A stretch of DNA of 64,000 bases from Aptenodytes patagonicus (GCF_965638725.1 NC_134951.1:43788746-43852745); one strand, 5' to 3'; positions 53,601-58,557 are shown, counted from the stretch's first letter. Translations and numbers: made by a program. Notes: generated by a model not told the origin, from the sequence alone.

Positions 53601-55951
53601 AGCTAAAACACCAACAGAGTAGAACAGGAGATCCAGAACGGCATGCTCAAGGTCTCCAGTTCACTTAAGATGGTTCCATAGACTAAATAGAGGAAATATC
53701 CAAAAGGGTCAGGTGTTTTGATTTTTATCTTTCCATATGTGCACAGTGGTGGATGCGAAGGGCAGAAACGAATCAGGGTATTTTTGCACTATAAGTTCCA
53801 TTCCTACTAGCATTTTAACCTTCACGTTAATGAACTTCTCTACTGAAATTACAGCATCACAGGGAGCCAAAGTACATGCATTTGCACAAAATCTGCATTT
53901 GGAATTCTACATTCTGATTCAAACAGACCTTTGGTAACACACAGAACCAAAAGCACATTTCAGCAGTTTGTGGAGCCTTACTGCTTATATGATTTGCTTA
54001 AATTATCCAAAAATAGAAAGGCAGGAAACAAAGACTGTTTTACAGAGCTTTTCATCCCATTTTCCTCATTAAGAACACAGAAATTTGCTGTACCTTTGCA
54101 GACTTAATGGTATACAAATGCTCTACATAAAAGGCTCTATTTCTATTACATACTGAAGCACAGGGAACAAGATCTTCCATCACCACATAAACGGTGCCTT
54201 ACTATGAATGTCAAAAGACTGTTCCCTACTTAGCAGTTGTGGGCAAGTTCCATTCCATTATGGAATACTGAAGAAATAAGCCGCCAGAAAGACATAGCGA
54301 AGCTGCAGAGCTCTAGATTTCCAGAATGCACACTTCCTAAGTTACATGCAAAGCAACTGGTAGAAAATCAGGTACAATGACTGGAGCCATTGGCTGTTTA
54401 CTGGCAGGATAAGCCTAACCTACTCCTAGATCTGTAGCTTCCAAGCTTGGAAATAGCAATTTGGTTTTCAAAAGATCATGTCATTGTTCAGTAACGTGCT
54501 GTTCCAGACTCCCTGTATATACTCACTCTTCAATAATTTCCACCTAGCAAGACTTTTAAACCTGAAGCGTATCTCTTAAAACAGTCACCAGAAGGGAAAG
54601 GGCACAGTTTCTTTCCCAGTCTCAGATCTCAGTGACTCACTTCTGGTTCACTGCTCCATCTGTCTGCTACGTCACCTATCTGCATCATCCCCATGTCTAT
54701 TTCTCTCTTCAACAGCAGCTCTTCATCACTGCTTCCCACCAATTATCATCAGCTCTCCAATGTAGGAATATATATTCGTGTCAATTTTACTTTGATCCTA
54801 TGATTTGCAGTGACAGAAGAAAAAGCCACCTGTCTACCAACAGAGAACCCTGACTACCAGTATGAAAGCTTTCCCCAACCGTAACTAGGAGACAGCAATC
54901 CTAACTGAAAGCCAATATTCCGAAAAAAATATGACAATTTACTTTTCATCTTCAAACAACTGGGACATTTCCTAGACACTCAAACAGAAACACGGATTTT
55001 GAGTCCTGAAGTGTGTACACAACTTAGGGGCTTAAAAAGCTCTACCATGAAAGGTATTAATAATATGACACCTGATGTGTTGATATCCTGTTATTACATG
55101 TCTTCAAGCATTTCAGAGGCAGAAAAGAGCTAGCCTCAACTCTCCTAGAAGGCAGGTGTGCTTTTCACAGTTAAGGCAGCCAAAGCATAAAACCAGGGAA
55201 AGTAGGAACATGTTTCCAGCATCACTGTGATAAAAAAAGGAAGCAAAGCCTAGAAAATCCCATCCTCTGTCTTTTTACCCCACATGCTGGTTTAAGGCAA
55301 TTAAAGAAGACGGCAAATAGCATCAGGGTAGCGTGCTGCAGCTAAGGGACTAGAAACTGCCTTGGTGCTTGCTAACGACATGCCATCTCCCGCTATCATC
55401 CTTTCACAGAGTCACCTTAAAGGACATGGAAGATACTGAAGGCTTTAACTGCGGGGCAAAACGCCTCCCGAGGAAGCGCGACAGGAGGAATACCAGGGGA
55501 CAGGAGAGGACCTACCTCACAGGGCTCCACTCGCACAACCCTGAGAGGGGCGGGGAGGGGAAGAAACCGCAACAAGCACACACAGAAAAAGAGAGAGAGG
55601 GAGCGGAGAGTTGCTCCCGCAGAGGGGCCCCGCCGGCCGCCCGAGGACGAGGAGGCGGGAGGGGTCGCCAGGCGGCGTGGGCAGCAGACAAAGCTGCCGG
55701 GAGGAGATGGCGGCGCGGGGCGGGGGGGGGCGGAGGCGGCGCGGGGCGTCCCCTTCCCTCCTTGGCGGCCCCTGCGAGACCGGCCCGGAGGGAGGAAGGG
55801 ACGGAGGGCGGGCGCCCAGGGGCTGCCGCCGAGCCCCGCGCCGCCCGCTCACCTGCTTCGCCAGGAACCTGCTCAGCTCCGCGCCGCTCTTCTCGTTCCT
55901 GCGCGCCACCAGCTGCAGCGGCTCCGCCAGGCGGAACCGCAGGTCCGCCAT
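512..55951 (-). CDS. MDN1: MDN1 (midasin), 5' part: 47 coding exons, residues 1-2401
   Basis: Midasin is a very large dynein-like AAA+ ATPase of nucleolus and nucleoplasm. Its six AAA modules drive a long tail and MIDAS domain that release assembly factors from pre-60S ribosomes (family knowledge). The spliced frame matches vertebrate midasin throughout. Walker A motifs: AAA1 GPIGCGKT 318-325, AAA2 GETGTGKT 666-673, AAA3 GETSVGKT 1073-1080, AAA4 GDTGCGKT 1379-1386, AAA5 GSPGVGKT 1747-1754, AAA6 GPAAVGKT 2059-2066. Walker B acidic pairs: 390/391 (ED), 825/826, 1140/1141, 1457/1458 and 1817/1818 (DE), and 2238/2239 (DN). RNR arginine motifs follow AAA2, 3, 4 and 6; AAA5 has LNR. The start is the conserved one, before [12 protein letters not shown], with A at -3 and G at +4. 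The family is about 5600 residues, so the gene continues beyond position 1. All 47 exons keep frame, so I see an intact gene. Introns are GT-AG except 35 and 38, which have GC donors. Confidence 0.97.
1236..1444 (-). CDS. MDN1: MDN1 exon 46
   Basis: Residues 2283-2353 ([20 protein letters not shown] to [10 protein letters not shown]). The AAA6 RNR motif is at 2300-2302. A CR1 tail supplies the acceptor region. Donor GTAAGA. Confidence 0.95.
1459..1545 (-). mobile_element. CR1 3'-end fragment
   Basis: On the minus strand this has the CR1 3' region (GGTGCCTTCCAACTGAAC) ending in a short ATTCTATTCTA tail. It lies about 15 bp upstream of the exon 46 acceptor. Confidence 0.7.
2141..2227. repeat. 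T/G-rich simple repeat
   Basis: Low-complexity T-rich tract with several GTT units, in MDN1 intron 45. It reads A/C-rich on the MDN1 strand. The overlapping ORFs are artefacts. Confidence 0.85.
2679..2795 (-). CDS. MDN1: MDN1 exon 45
   Basis: Residues 2244-2283 ([20 protein letters not shown] to PHPNF). The donor GTGCTT is weak but keeps frame with exon 46. Confidence 0.94.
3098..3257 (-). CDS. MDN1: MDN1 exon 44 (AAA6 Walker B position)
   Basis: Residues 2191-2244. [20 protein letters not shown] is followed by DNVNFC. The catalytic Glu position of Walker B is Asn 2239, as in human midasin, so this site probably does not hydrolyse ATP (inference). Donor GTAAGA. Confidence 0.94.
3984..4254 (-). 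CDS. MDN1: MDN1 exon 43
   Basis: Residues 2101-2191, the helical insert of AAA6 ([36 protein letters not shown]). Donor GTATGT. Confidence 0.95.
4402..4662 (-). CDS. MDN1: MDN1 exon 42 (AAA6 Walker A)
   Basis: Residues 2014-2100. [20 protein letters not shown] gives the AAA6 P-loop at 2059-2066; [16 protein letters not shown] follows. Donor GTAAAT. Confidence 0.96.
4769..4858 (-). CDS. MDN1: MDN1 exon 41
   Basis: Residues 1984-2013 ([10 protein letters not shown] to FHITPYNVQ). The exon has no long ORF and was found by splice sites and family match. Acceptor TTTAG, donor GTAAGC. Confidence 0.92.
4859..5977 (-). other. MDN1: MDN1 intron 40
   Basis: AT-rich intron of 1.1 kb. I see no second gene, RNA gene or recognisable mobile element in it. 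The same holds for intron 39 (6167-7272). Confidence 0.5.
5978..6166 (-). CDS. MDN1: MDN1 exon 40
   Basis: Residues 1921-1983 ([20 protein letters not shown] to [11 protein letters not shown]), the AAA5 lid. Donor GTGAGC. Confidence 0.96.
7273..7380 (-). CDS. MDN1: MDN1 exon 39
   Basis: Residues 1885-1920 ([15 protein letters not shown] to MVAFNNK). Acceptor CTACAG, donor GTAAAT. Confidence 0.94.
7468..7665 (-). CDS. MDN1: MDN1 exon 38 (GC donor)
   Basis: Residues 1819-1884 ([19 protein letters not shown] to SFLNRFTQ). AAA5 has LNR rather than RNR at 1879-1881, as in human. The intron begins GCAAGC, a second GC-AG intron, and is only 87 bp. Confidence 0.93.
8702..8824 (-). CDS. MDN1: MDN1 exon 37 (AAA5 Walker B)
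   Basis: Residues 1778-1818. [20 protein letters not shown], ending IVLDE; intron 37 falls directly after the Walker B acidic pair. A 16-base C run on the coding strand lies in the acceptor region. Donor GTAAAT. Confidence 0.95.
8847..8862. repeat. G16 homopolymer
   Basis: Sixteen consecutive G on plus, read as C16 on the MDN1 strand, about 22 bp upstream of exon 37. It could form a quadruplex on the plus strand and is prone to length error in sequencing. Confidence 0.9.
9359..9567 (-). CDS. MDN1: MDN1 exon 36 (AAA5 Walker A)
   Basis: Residues 1708-1777. [20 protein letters not shown] gives the AAA5 P-loop at 1747-1754. Acceptor TTTTAG, donor GTAGAA. Confidence 0.96.
9568..11022 (-). other. 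MDN1: MDN1 intron 35 (GC-AG)
   Basis: A 1.46 kb intron that begins GC on the coding strand. I see no mobile element or RNA gene in it. Confidence 0.7.
11023..11220 (-). CDS. MDN1: MDN1 exon 35 (GC donor)
   Basis: Residues 1642-1708 ([18 protein letters not shown] to [10 protein letters not shown]). The frame joins exon 36 only if the intron begins GCAAGA, so this is a GC-AG intron. Reading on would add residues that the family lacks. Confidence 0.92.
11960..12193 (-). CDS. MDN1: MDN1 exon 34
   Basis: Residues 1564-1642 ([38 protein letters not shown]), the AAA4 lid. A 29-base T tract on the coding strand lies just upstream of the acceptor. Donor GTAAGT. Confidence 0.95.
12207..12235. repeat. 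A29 homopolymer
   Basis: Reads as T29 on the MDN1 strand and lies 13 bp upstream of exon 34, where it forms much of the polypyrimidine tract. Confidence 0.9.
12776..12905 (-). CDS. MDN1: MDN1 exon 33
   Basis: Residues 1521-1564. [17 protein letters not shown] includes the RNR motif at 1526-1528. Donor GTGGGT. Confidence 0.95.
14041..14185 (-). CDS. MDN1: MDN1 exon 32
   Basis: Residues 1472-1520. [15 protein letters not shown], an acidic stretch, then [18 protein letters not shown] (sensor 1). Intron 31 before it is 4.7 kb and full of CR1. Donor GTAAAT. Confidence 0.95.
14844..15240 (-). mobile_element. CR1 3'-end fragment, 5'-truncated
   Basis: The plus strand begins TCATAGAATCATTTAGGTTG, the reverse complement of the CR1 3' end. 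On minus the C terminus of the CR1 ORF2 protein is readable ([20 protein letters not shown], then [17 protein letters not shown]). Truncated at about 15240. Confidence 0.92.
15350..18190 (+). mobile_element. CR1 LINE, long degraded copy
   Basis: A CR1 non-LTR retrotransposon of about 2.8 kb. Traces of the ORF2 protein run in order: endonuclease ([29 protein letters not shown]), then reverse transcriptase ([45 protein letters not shown]), then the C-terminal segment ([20 protein letters not shown]). It ends with the CR1 tail ATTCTATGACTCTATGATTT. Several frameshifts and at least two stops inside the RT region (near 17026 and 17135) show that it is inactive. Its 5' limit is uncertain. It is antisense to MDN1. 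Confidence 0.93.
18883..19013 (-). CDS. MDN1: MDN1 exon 31 (AAA4 Walker B)
   Basis: Residues 1429-1472. LFEWCDGPL is followed by [20 protein letters not shown], with the Walker B pair at 1457-1458. Donor GTATGT. Confidence 0.95.
19109..19247 (-). CDS. MDN1: MDN1 exon 30 (second half of AAA4 Walker A)
   Basis: Residues 1382-1428. Begins [13 protein letters not shown] and continues [18 protein letters not shown], a family signature. Acceptor TTGCAG, donor GTTTGT. Confidence 0.95.
19248..20218 (-). other. MDN1: MDN1 intron 29
   Basis: Contains an A-rich run near 19280-19297. I see nothing else in it. Confidence 0.5.
20219..20357 (-). CDS. MDN1: MDN1 exon 29 (first half of AAA4 Walker A)
   Basis: Residues 1336-1382, ending [11 protein letters not shown]. 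Intron 29 interrupts the AAA4 P-loop inside the glycine codon before CGKT. Donor GTAATC. Confidence 0.93.
20434..20568 (-). CDS. MDN1: MDN1 exon 28
   Basis: Residues 1291-1336 ([20 protein letters not shown] to KKLLG). Donor GTGAGT; the following intron is 76 bp. Confidence 0.94.
20696..20837 (-). CDS. MDN1: MDN1 exon 27
   Basis: Residues 1244-1291. [20 protein letters not shown] is the AAA3 lid segment. Acceptor GACAG, donor GTGAGC. Confidence 0.94.
21589..21735 (-). CDS. MDN1: MDN1 exon 26
   Basis: Residues 1195-1243. The RNR motif is at 1201-1203, then [18 protein letters not shown]. Donor GTATGA. Confidence 0.94.
21907..22492 (-). mobile_element. Solo LTR of an avian endogenous retrovirus
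   Basis: About 586 bp bounded by TG and CA. It is sense on minus, starting TGTACTGGTTTTGGCTGGGG and ending GGGGTTAAAACACAACA, with a TTGTCTTT-like region and T-rich 3' part before the GGGTTGAGATAA motif on plus. No gag, pol or env sequence is adjacent. The family is one I know from bird genomes; a clear target duplication was not found. It sits in MDN1 intron 25 in the gene's orientation. Confidence 0.85.
22825..23033 (-). CDS. MDN1: MDN1 exon 25 (AAA3 Walker B)
   Basis: Residues 1125-1194. [20 protein letters not shown] carries Walker B at 1140-1141, and [14 protein letters not shown] is sensor 1. The donor GTCTGT is weak but is the only one that keeps frame with exon 26. Confidence 0.95.
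23423..23601 (-). CDS. MDN1: MDN1 exon 24 (AAA3 Walker A)
   Basis: Residues 1065-1125. [20 protein letters not shown] gives the Walker A of AAA3 at 1073-1080; [18 protein letters not shown] is almost invariant in the family. Donor GTGGGT. Confidence 0.96.
24084..24235 (-). CDS. MDN1: MDN1 exon 23
   Basis: Residues 1015-1065 ([15 protein letters not shown] to [14 protein letters not shown]), the approach to AAA3. Donor GTATGT. Confidence 0.93.
25066..25176 (-). CDS. MDN1: MDN1 exon 22
   Basis: Residues 978-1014 ([13 protein letters not shown] to NIKSLLKQ). Donor GTAGGT, phase 0 at both ends. Confidence 0.93.
25349..25496 (-). CDS. MDN1: MDN1 exon 21
   Basis: Residues 928-977. [20 protein letters not shown] is the conserved sensor-2/lid segment of AAA2. 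Acceptor TGCAG, donor GTGATT. Confidence 0.95.
26151..26264 (-). CDS. MDN1: MDN1 exon 20
   Basis: Residues 890-928 ([20 protein letters not shown] to NTVQGIV). Donor GTAAGT. Confidence 0.93.
26265..27918 (-). other. MDN1: MDN1 intron 19
   Basis: AT-rich intron of 1.65 kb in which I recognise no repeat family or gene. Confidence 0.5.
27919..28015 (-). CDS. MDN1: MDN1 exon 19
   Basis: Residues 858-890. [20 protein letters not shown] is the sensor 1 region, followed by the RNR arginine motif at 888-890. Donor GTAGGA. Confidence 0.94.
28449..28950 (+). mobile_element. Solo LTR of an avian endogenous retrovirus, antisense to MDN1
   Basis: Begins TGTACTGGGTCTGGCTGGGA, continues GAGTTAACTTTCTTCACAGC and GGGACAGCTGACCCAAACTG, and ends near GGGGTCAACCCACA. 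It is related to the LTRs at 21907 and 34797 but diverged and in opposite orientation. No internal viral genes are present. It lies in MDN1 intron 18. Confidence 0.8.
29068..29111. repeat. 22-bp perfect tandem duplication
   Basis: The units at 29068-29089 and 29090-29111 are identical. It lies in MDN1 intron 18, about 120 bp past the LTR. Confidence 0.9.
29429..29573 (-). CDS. MDN1: MDN1 exon 18 (AAA2 Walker B)
   Basis: Residues 810-858. [20 protein letters not shown] carries the Walker B acidic pair at 825-826. Donor GTACTA. Confidence 0.95.
30569..30672 (-). CDS. MDN1: MDN1 exon 17
   Basis: Residues 775-809 ([20 protein letters not shown] to LLFAFVE). Donor GTATTT, phase 0. Confidence 0.94.
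30673..32112 (-). other. MDN1: MDN1 intron 16
   Basis: A 1.44 kb intron with short A- and T-rich runs near 30832-30860, 31640-31680 and 31990-32030. No gene or mobile element is visible. Confidence 0.5.
32113..32324 (-). CDS. MDN1: MDN1 exon 16
   Basis: Residues 704-775 ([20 protein letters not shown] to [11 protein letters not shown]), the AAA2 insert. Acceptor CTTCAG, donor GTGAGA. Confidence 0.95.
32856..32916 (-). CDS. MDN1: MDN1 exon 15
   Basis: A 61 nt exon for residues 684-704 ([16 protein letters not shown]), conserved in midasins. Donor GTGAGT. Confidence 0.94.
33026..33174 (-). CDS. MDN1: MDN1 exon 14 (AAA2 Walker A)
   Basis: Residues 634-684. Contains [20 protein letters not shown]; the Walker A of AAA2 is at 666-673. 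Donor GTAAAT. Confidence 0.96.
33729..33841 (-). CDS. MDN1: MDN1 exon 13
   Basis: Residues 597-634 ([13 protein letters not shown] to TVQR), leading into AAA2. Donor GTAGAA, phase 2. Confidence 0.92.
34797..35412 (-). mobile_element. Solo LTR with internal (AAT)n
   Basis: About 616 bp. The plus strand begins TGTTGTGGTTTAACCCCAGT and ends CAGCCAAAACCAGGACA, the reverse complement of the LTR described at 21907, so the sense strand is minus, as for MDN1. It contains a TATATA-like site near 35142-35152 and an AAT microsatellite at 34952-35002. No internal viral genes are present. It lies in MDN1 intron 12. Confidence 0.87.
34952..35002. repeat. (AAT)n microsatellite
   Basis: About 17 uninterrupted AAT units inside the solo LTR. 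It has no spacers, so it is not a CRISPR array. Confidence 0.95.
35538..35633 (-). CDS. MDN1: MDN1 exon 12
   Basis: Residues 565-596 ([12 protein letters not shown] to [12 protein letters not shown]), between AAA1 and AAA2. Acceptor GGCAG, donor GTATGT. Confidence 0.93.
36341..36422 (-). CDS. MDN1: MDN1 exon 11
   Basis: Residues 537-564 ([14 protein letters not shown] to NIFQE). The donor that keeps frame is GTGCGG; a stronger-looking GTAAGA lies 5 nt downstream and would shift the frame. Confidence 0.88.
37535..37728 (-). CDS. MDN1: MDN1 exon 10
   Basis: Residues 473-537. [12 protein letters not shown], then a variable acidic stretch, then LEGRELSLR. The donor GTTGTC is weak, but the next exon continues the family sequence (DLLNWC) exactly in frame. 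Confidence 0.91.
39524..39638 (-). CDS. MDN1: MDN1 exon 9
   Basis: Residues 434-472 ([21 protein letters not shown]), the end of the large AAA1 subdomain. Donor GTATAG, phase 0. Confidence 0.92.
41349..41452 (-). CDS. MDN1: MDN1 exon 8
   Basis: Residues 400-434 ([19 protein letters not shown] to FQFFATR), the sensor-1 region of AAA1. Donor GTAGGC. Confidence 0.93.
42968..43099 (-). CDS. MDN1: MDN1 exon 7 (AAA1 Walker B)
   Basis: Residues 356-399. [13 protein letters not shown] is followed by [14 protein letters not shown], in which ED at 390-391 replaces the usual DE, as in human midasin. Phase 0 at both ends. Confidence 0.94.
44394..44606 (-). CDS. MDN1: MDN1 exon 6 (AAA1 Walker A)
   Basis: Residues 285-355. 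Contains [20 protein letters not shown], the Walker A of AAA1, and [11 protein letters not shown]. Acceptor AACAG, donor GTAACT, phase 0 at both ends. Confidence 0.96.
44607..46634 (-). other. MDN1: MDN1 intron 5
   Basis: A 2.0 kb intron with a T33 run (44650-44682) near exon 6 and an A22 run (46579-46600) near exon 5. I see nothing else in it. Confidence 0.6.
44650..44682. repeat. T33 homopolymer
   Basis: Uninterrupted T run on plus, A run on the MDN1 strand. Its true length is uncertain, as for any such run. Confidence 0.85.
46635..46827 (-). CDS. MDN1: MDN1 exon 5
   Basis: Residues 220-284, the segment leading into AAA1 ([12 protein letters not shown], then [10 protein letters not shown]). 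Donor GTATGT, phase 0. Confidence 0.93.
46907..47014 (-). CDS. MDN1: MDN1 exon 4
   Basis: Residues 184-220 ([20 protein letters not shown]). Donor GTAAGA. The next intron is only 79 bp, which ties this exon to exon 5. Confidence 0.93.
47015..48601 (-). other. MDN1: MDN1 intron 3
   Basis: A 1.6 kb intron with one 31-bp tandem duplication. It is otherwise unremarkable. Confidence 0.6.
47746..47807. repeat. 31-bp perfect tandem duplication
   Basis: Two identical adjacent copies, 47746-47776 and 47777-47807. Confidence 0.92.
48602..48826 (-). CDS. MDN1: MDN1 exon 3
   Basis: Residues 109-184 of the N-terminal domain, including [15 protein letters not shown], which is close to human midasin. Donor GTAAGT; the final Trp codon is split TG|G. 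Confidence 0.93.
48836..48860. repeat. GA-rich simple repeat
   Basis: A (GA)n tract with interruptions that provides the CT-rich tract upstream of the exon 3 acceptor on the MDN1 strand. Confidence 0.8.
49421..49772 (-). mobile_element. CR1 3'-end fragment, 5'-truncated
   Basis: The plus strand begins TCATAGAATAGTTTGGGTTG, the reverse complement of a CR1 3' end. On minus a C-terminal ORF2 remnant reads [20 protein letters not shown] and ends in a segment like [12 protein letters not shown]. It differs from the copy at 14844, so it belongs to another CR1 subfamily. Confidence 0.92.
49804..50030 (-). CDS. MDN1: MDN1 exon 2
   Basis: Residues 34-109, in the helical N-terminal domain ([16 protein letters not shown] onward). 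The acceptor TCTAG and donor GTAAGT are clear. A CR1 remnant begins about 30 bp past the donor. Confidence 0.93.
50031..55852 (-). other. MDN1: MDN1 intron 1
   Basis: The largest intron, 5.8 kb. It contains a 32-bp near-tandem duplication at 50503-50566, a C/A-rich patch near 50755-50805, and A runs at 52979-52999 and 53458-53475. Its first 400 bp (55450-55852) are CpG-island sequence. I see no coding sequence or known repeat family. Confidence 0.7.
50503..50566. repeat. 32-bp near-perfect tandem duplication
   Basis: The units at 50503-50534 and 50535-50566 differ at two or so positions. Confidence 0.88.
55853..55951 (-). CDS. MDN1: MDN1 exon 1 (coding part)
   Basis: Residues 1-33, from [12 protein letters not shown] to RFLAKQ, match the N terminus of vertebrate midasin. 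The donor is GTGAGC at phase 0. The exon lies in the CpG island. An in-frame ATG at 56108-56110 would add 53 residues, but they are low-complexity and have no counterpart that I know, so the downstream ATG is preferred. Confidence 0.93.
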
Positions 55952-56185
55952 CCTCCGCCGCCGGAGCGCGGGCAGCGGCTGAGGAGAGCGGCGGGAGGCG
56001 GAAAGGGGCCGCGCGCCCGACCGACCGCCGGCAGCACGGACCGCGCGGCACGTGGGGCGCGGGACAGACGCGCAGCCCTGCCCCGGCTTCCGCTTCGCCG
56101 GCGCCGTCACCCGCCCGCGACGTCGCAGGCAAAGGGAAGCGCGGCCTGCCCCCCCCGCCTCCCACGTGACGGCGCCCGTGCTAAA

Positions 56186-56204
56186 CTACAGCTCCCAGCA
56201 GGCA
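56186..56204 (+). promoter_or_regulatory. ZNF143-type motif, plus orientation
   Basis: ACTACAGCTCCCAGCAGGC closely fits the ACTACANNTCCCAGNATGC motif bound by ZNF143 (and THAP11/HCF1) at housekeeping promoters. It lies about 235 bp upstream of the MDN1 start codon. Confidence 0.75.
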
Positions 56205-56230
56205 CCGCCCCGCGCGCGGCCGCCTGGCGC

Positions 56231-56247
56231 GTGCCGGGAGGTGTAGT
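56231..56247 (-). promoter_or_regulatory. ZNF143-type motif, minus orientation
   Basis: The reverse complement reads ACTACACCTCCCGGCAC, a second match to the motif, facing the first at 26 bp spacing. Confidence 0.65.
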
Positions 56248-57184
56248 CTCCCAGCGGCCGCCCCCTCCGCGGGGGATGGCTCCCTTCGGGAGCGGCGCCC
56301 ACCTCTCCCGCTTTCTCACGGCGCTGGAAGCTCGCCCGCGCAGGGCTGCCTTCGCCGCGTCCCCGTCCCGCCCTGCTCCCCACGGAGTTCGCTGCCACTG
56401 CTGCTACGGGACTTGCCCGCAGCGGGGCCTGGTCGAGGGCCACAAGCCGCGGTCCTTGCCCCGAAGCCTTTCAAAGCCAGGCCGCGGTATCAGCCGGAGC
56501 GTCCCGGCCGAGGACGAGCGCGGGTGGTGACTAACCCGAGCAGGTGGTTCAGGCTCGGGAGGAAGGCGGCCGGCGTTACGCTGGCATTTCCACGTCACCC
56601 TCCCCAACTCCCCTCGCCGGCCGCGGCCGGCTGACGAAGCCCGAGCGCGGACCCAACGCGCTAGCGATGTTTCCAGAGGGGTTTGACAGCGGGCTCGCTG
56701 CGAGCAGGAGCCGGACTTAAACCTCGGGCTTCCCGGGAGAGCCGTCGGAGCTGCCTCACGCCCACCCCACCGCAGCAGCGGGGCACGGCCCTCCGCGCCC
56801 AACCCACACCAGGTGAGCAAGCGTGTCGCTCCTGCGGCTCTGCCGCTCAACACGGCCCAGGCAGCCTCCCGCAGCCGCCCCGCTCTCCTTTCCGCCCCCC
56901 ACCGCTGCCTTCACAGGCGGGCCGGGTGGCCGCGGAGGGCCCGGCCGCCGCGCCACCGGGCTGCGTGACCAGCGCGGACACCTCCGGGCCGGAGCCCCTC
57001 CGCCCGGGAGGCAGGCGAAGGCGGGAGGGGCCCTGCTCGTCCCGCCCAGAGCTCCGGGGACAGCGCGGCTCCCCGCGCCCGGGGCCGAGCGGAGGGCGGG
57101 GACGCCGCGGGACGGCTGAGGCTGAAGCTGACGGAGGGGCGGGGCGATGGCGGGGGCGGGGCGCGGCCGCCTCGCGCTCCTCGC

Positions 57185-57195
57185 TTTGGCGCCAA
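57185..57195. promoter_or_regulatory. E2F-type palindrome
   Basis: TTTGGCGCCAA contains the E2F core TTTGGCGC and the palindrome TTGGCGCCAA. It lies about 200 bp upstream of the probable CASP8AP2 exon 1 donor. Confidence 0.6.
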
Positions 57196-57199
57196 CCGC

Positions 57200-57387
57200 T
57201 TCGGGCCGGGGGGCGGGTTTTGCCGACGTCGCGGCCGGGGACGTGCCGTGCGTCTGCGGCCGTTGGCTGCCGCGCCCGGGAGCGCCGCCCCCTCGGCGCC
57301 CGGCCTGCGGGACCAGTGGCGGCGGCGGCGGCGACCTGCGGGGTGTCGCGGGCCGGGGGCGGCGGGCCGCGGCGCGGCGGCTGACCG
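57200..57387 (+). other. CASP8AP2: Probable noncoding exon 1 of CASP8AP2
   Basis: The first coding exon has an acceptor in front of it, so an upstream noncoding exon must exist. A good donor (CCG|GTGGGTGAAG) at 57388 in the CpG island is the best candidate. The start of transcription cannot be fixed from sequence. Confidence 0.4.
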
Positions 57388-58542
57388 GTGGGTGAAGGCC
57401 GGGGGCCGTGTCGGCCTGCCGAGCGGGGCCGTCCTCCTCCCTCCCCTTCGGTTCCTTCCCCTCCTCCGTCGGCCCGGCGGGGGGGCTCGGCGCCGCCGTC
57501 TCGCCCCGCGCGGGTGTCGCTCCCCTCCCCCACCGCCCCTGCGCGGATCCCGCCGCCCGGTTCGGCCCGGCCTCGCCCACCCCGGGCTCCCCCGGCGCCC
57601 TGCCGGCCCCTCCCCCCGGGCGCAGCCTGCCCGCCCCGCTCCCCGCCGGCGGTTGCGGGGCGCGGGGTGCCACCCGTGCGGCGGCAGCTGGGGTGCCGCT
57701 CTCGGGCCGCCATCGGCTGCTCTCCCGCCCCGATGCCCGAGAGGTCCCGGGCGCTTCCGCCGTGGCAGGAATTGGGGCGGGCGGGAGCCCCTTCCCGCCC
57801 GTGCAGGGAGGGTGAGGCCTGGGGAGTGGGCAAGGGCCGCTGCCGCTGCACTGGCAGGCTGCTGCTCGGCACTAGTCCGTGCCTCTGCTTGCCGCGACGC
57901 CCGAGCTTTTTCCTGTGCTCTTCTTTTCCACGCGGCGGGTGCCTTGGTGTTGCAGGCTGCTGCTCTGGCTTCAGAGGTGCTTGTGTGTCAGTGCCACAAG
58001 CGTGTGTGTTTGTAAAGTCATTCTGCAATAGCTGTTGTGGCGGATGCTGTGCATCCTGTGGGCGAGCATCGCTGTATGCCGTGGCAGGCAAAAGGTTTCT
58101 TGCCTGCTACCTGGCATTATTGGTTTGGCTGGTGGGGTCAGACAGGGGAAACTTGCTCTTAAATGGTCAGCAGAGAAGAAATCAGAGTTATCAGATCAGA
58201 TTATTTTAACTGGTTAAGATACACATTCAGGTAACCTGTTCATAGAATGCAGTGCTTGTTTTCGTACCAAAATTTCTTTATAGGATCTTTATTTTATATG
58301 TACGAATAAAAGTTACAGCTGAAGATCTTCTTCAGAATGCTTATTTACAGGACAGATAATTTCTTACTTTTCTCGATAGAGCTCTACGTTTGTTATCTTG
58401 ATGTGAGGGTTTTCTCATTCTAGTGTTGGATTTTGTTGAAGAGCAAGGGCCACAGGTAGCTCAGGTGCAAGACGCTTCTGTTTTACAGTGTTCTGAAATT
58501 GTCGGTTAATCTGTTGTCTTTCCTCTGATGTTTTACTCATAG

Positions 58543-58557
58543 ATGGGGAAGCCGTAG
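58543..58557 (+). promoter_or_regulatory. Upstream ORF of four codons
   Basis: ATG GGG AAG CCG TAG begins at the first base of exon 2 and ends 12 nt before the CASP8AP2 start codon. It could lower translation of the main ORF if it is in the mature 5' UTR (inference). Confidence 0.55.

Larger units (their letters stand above)
55450..57900. promoter_or_regulatory. CpG-island divergent promoter of MDN1 and CASP8AP2
   Basis: Very GC-rich sequence with dense CpG over about 2.4 kb, in sharp contrast to the AT-rich flanks. It contains MDN1 exon 1 and the probable first exon of CASP8AP2, which read away from each other. No convincing TATA box is seen. E-boxes CACGTG lie at 56049-56054 and 56164-56169. 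The long ORFs on both strands here are the expected by-product of GC-rich DNA. Confidence 0.85.

Noticed and set aside
55369..58209. Several long ORFs on both strands, up to 414 codons
   Set aside because: They overlap in many frames, are Arg/Pro/Gly/Ala-rich and lie in the CpG island, where stop codons are rare. None resembles a known family.
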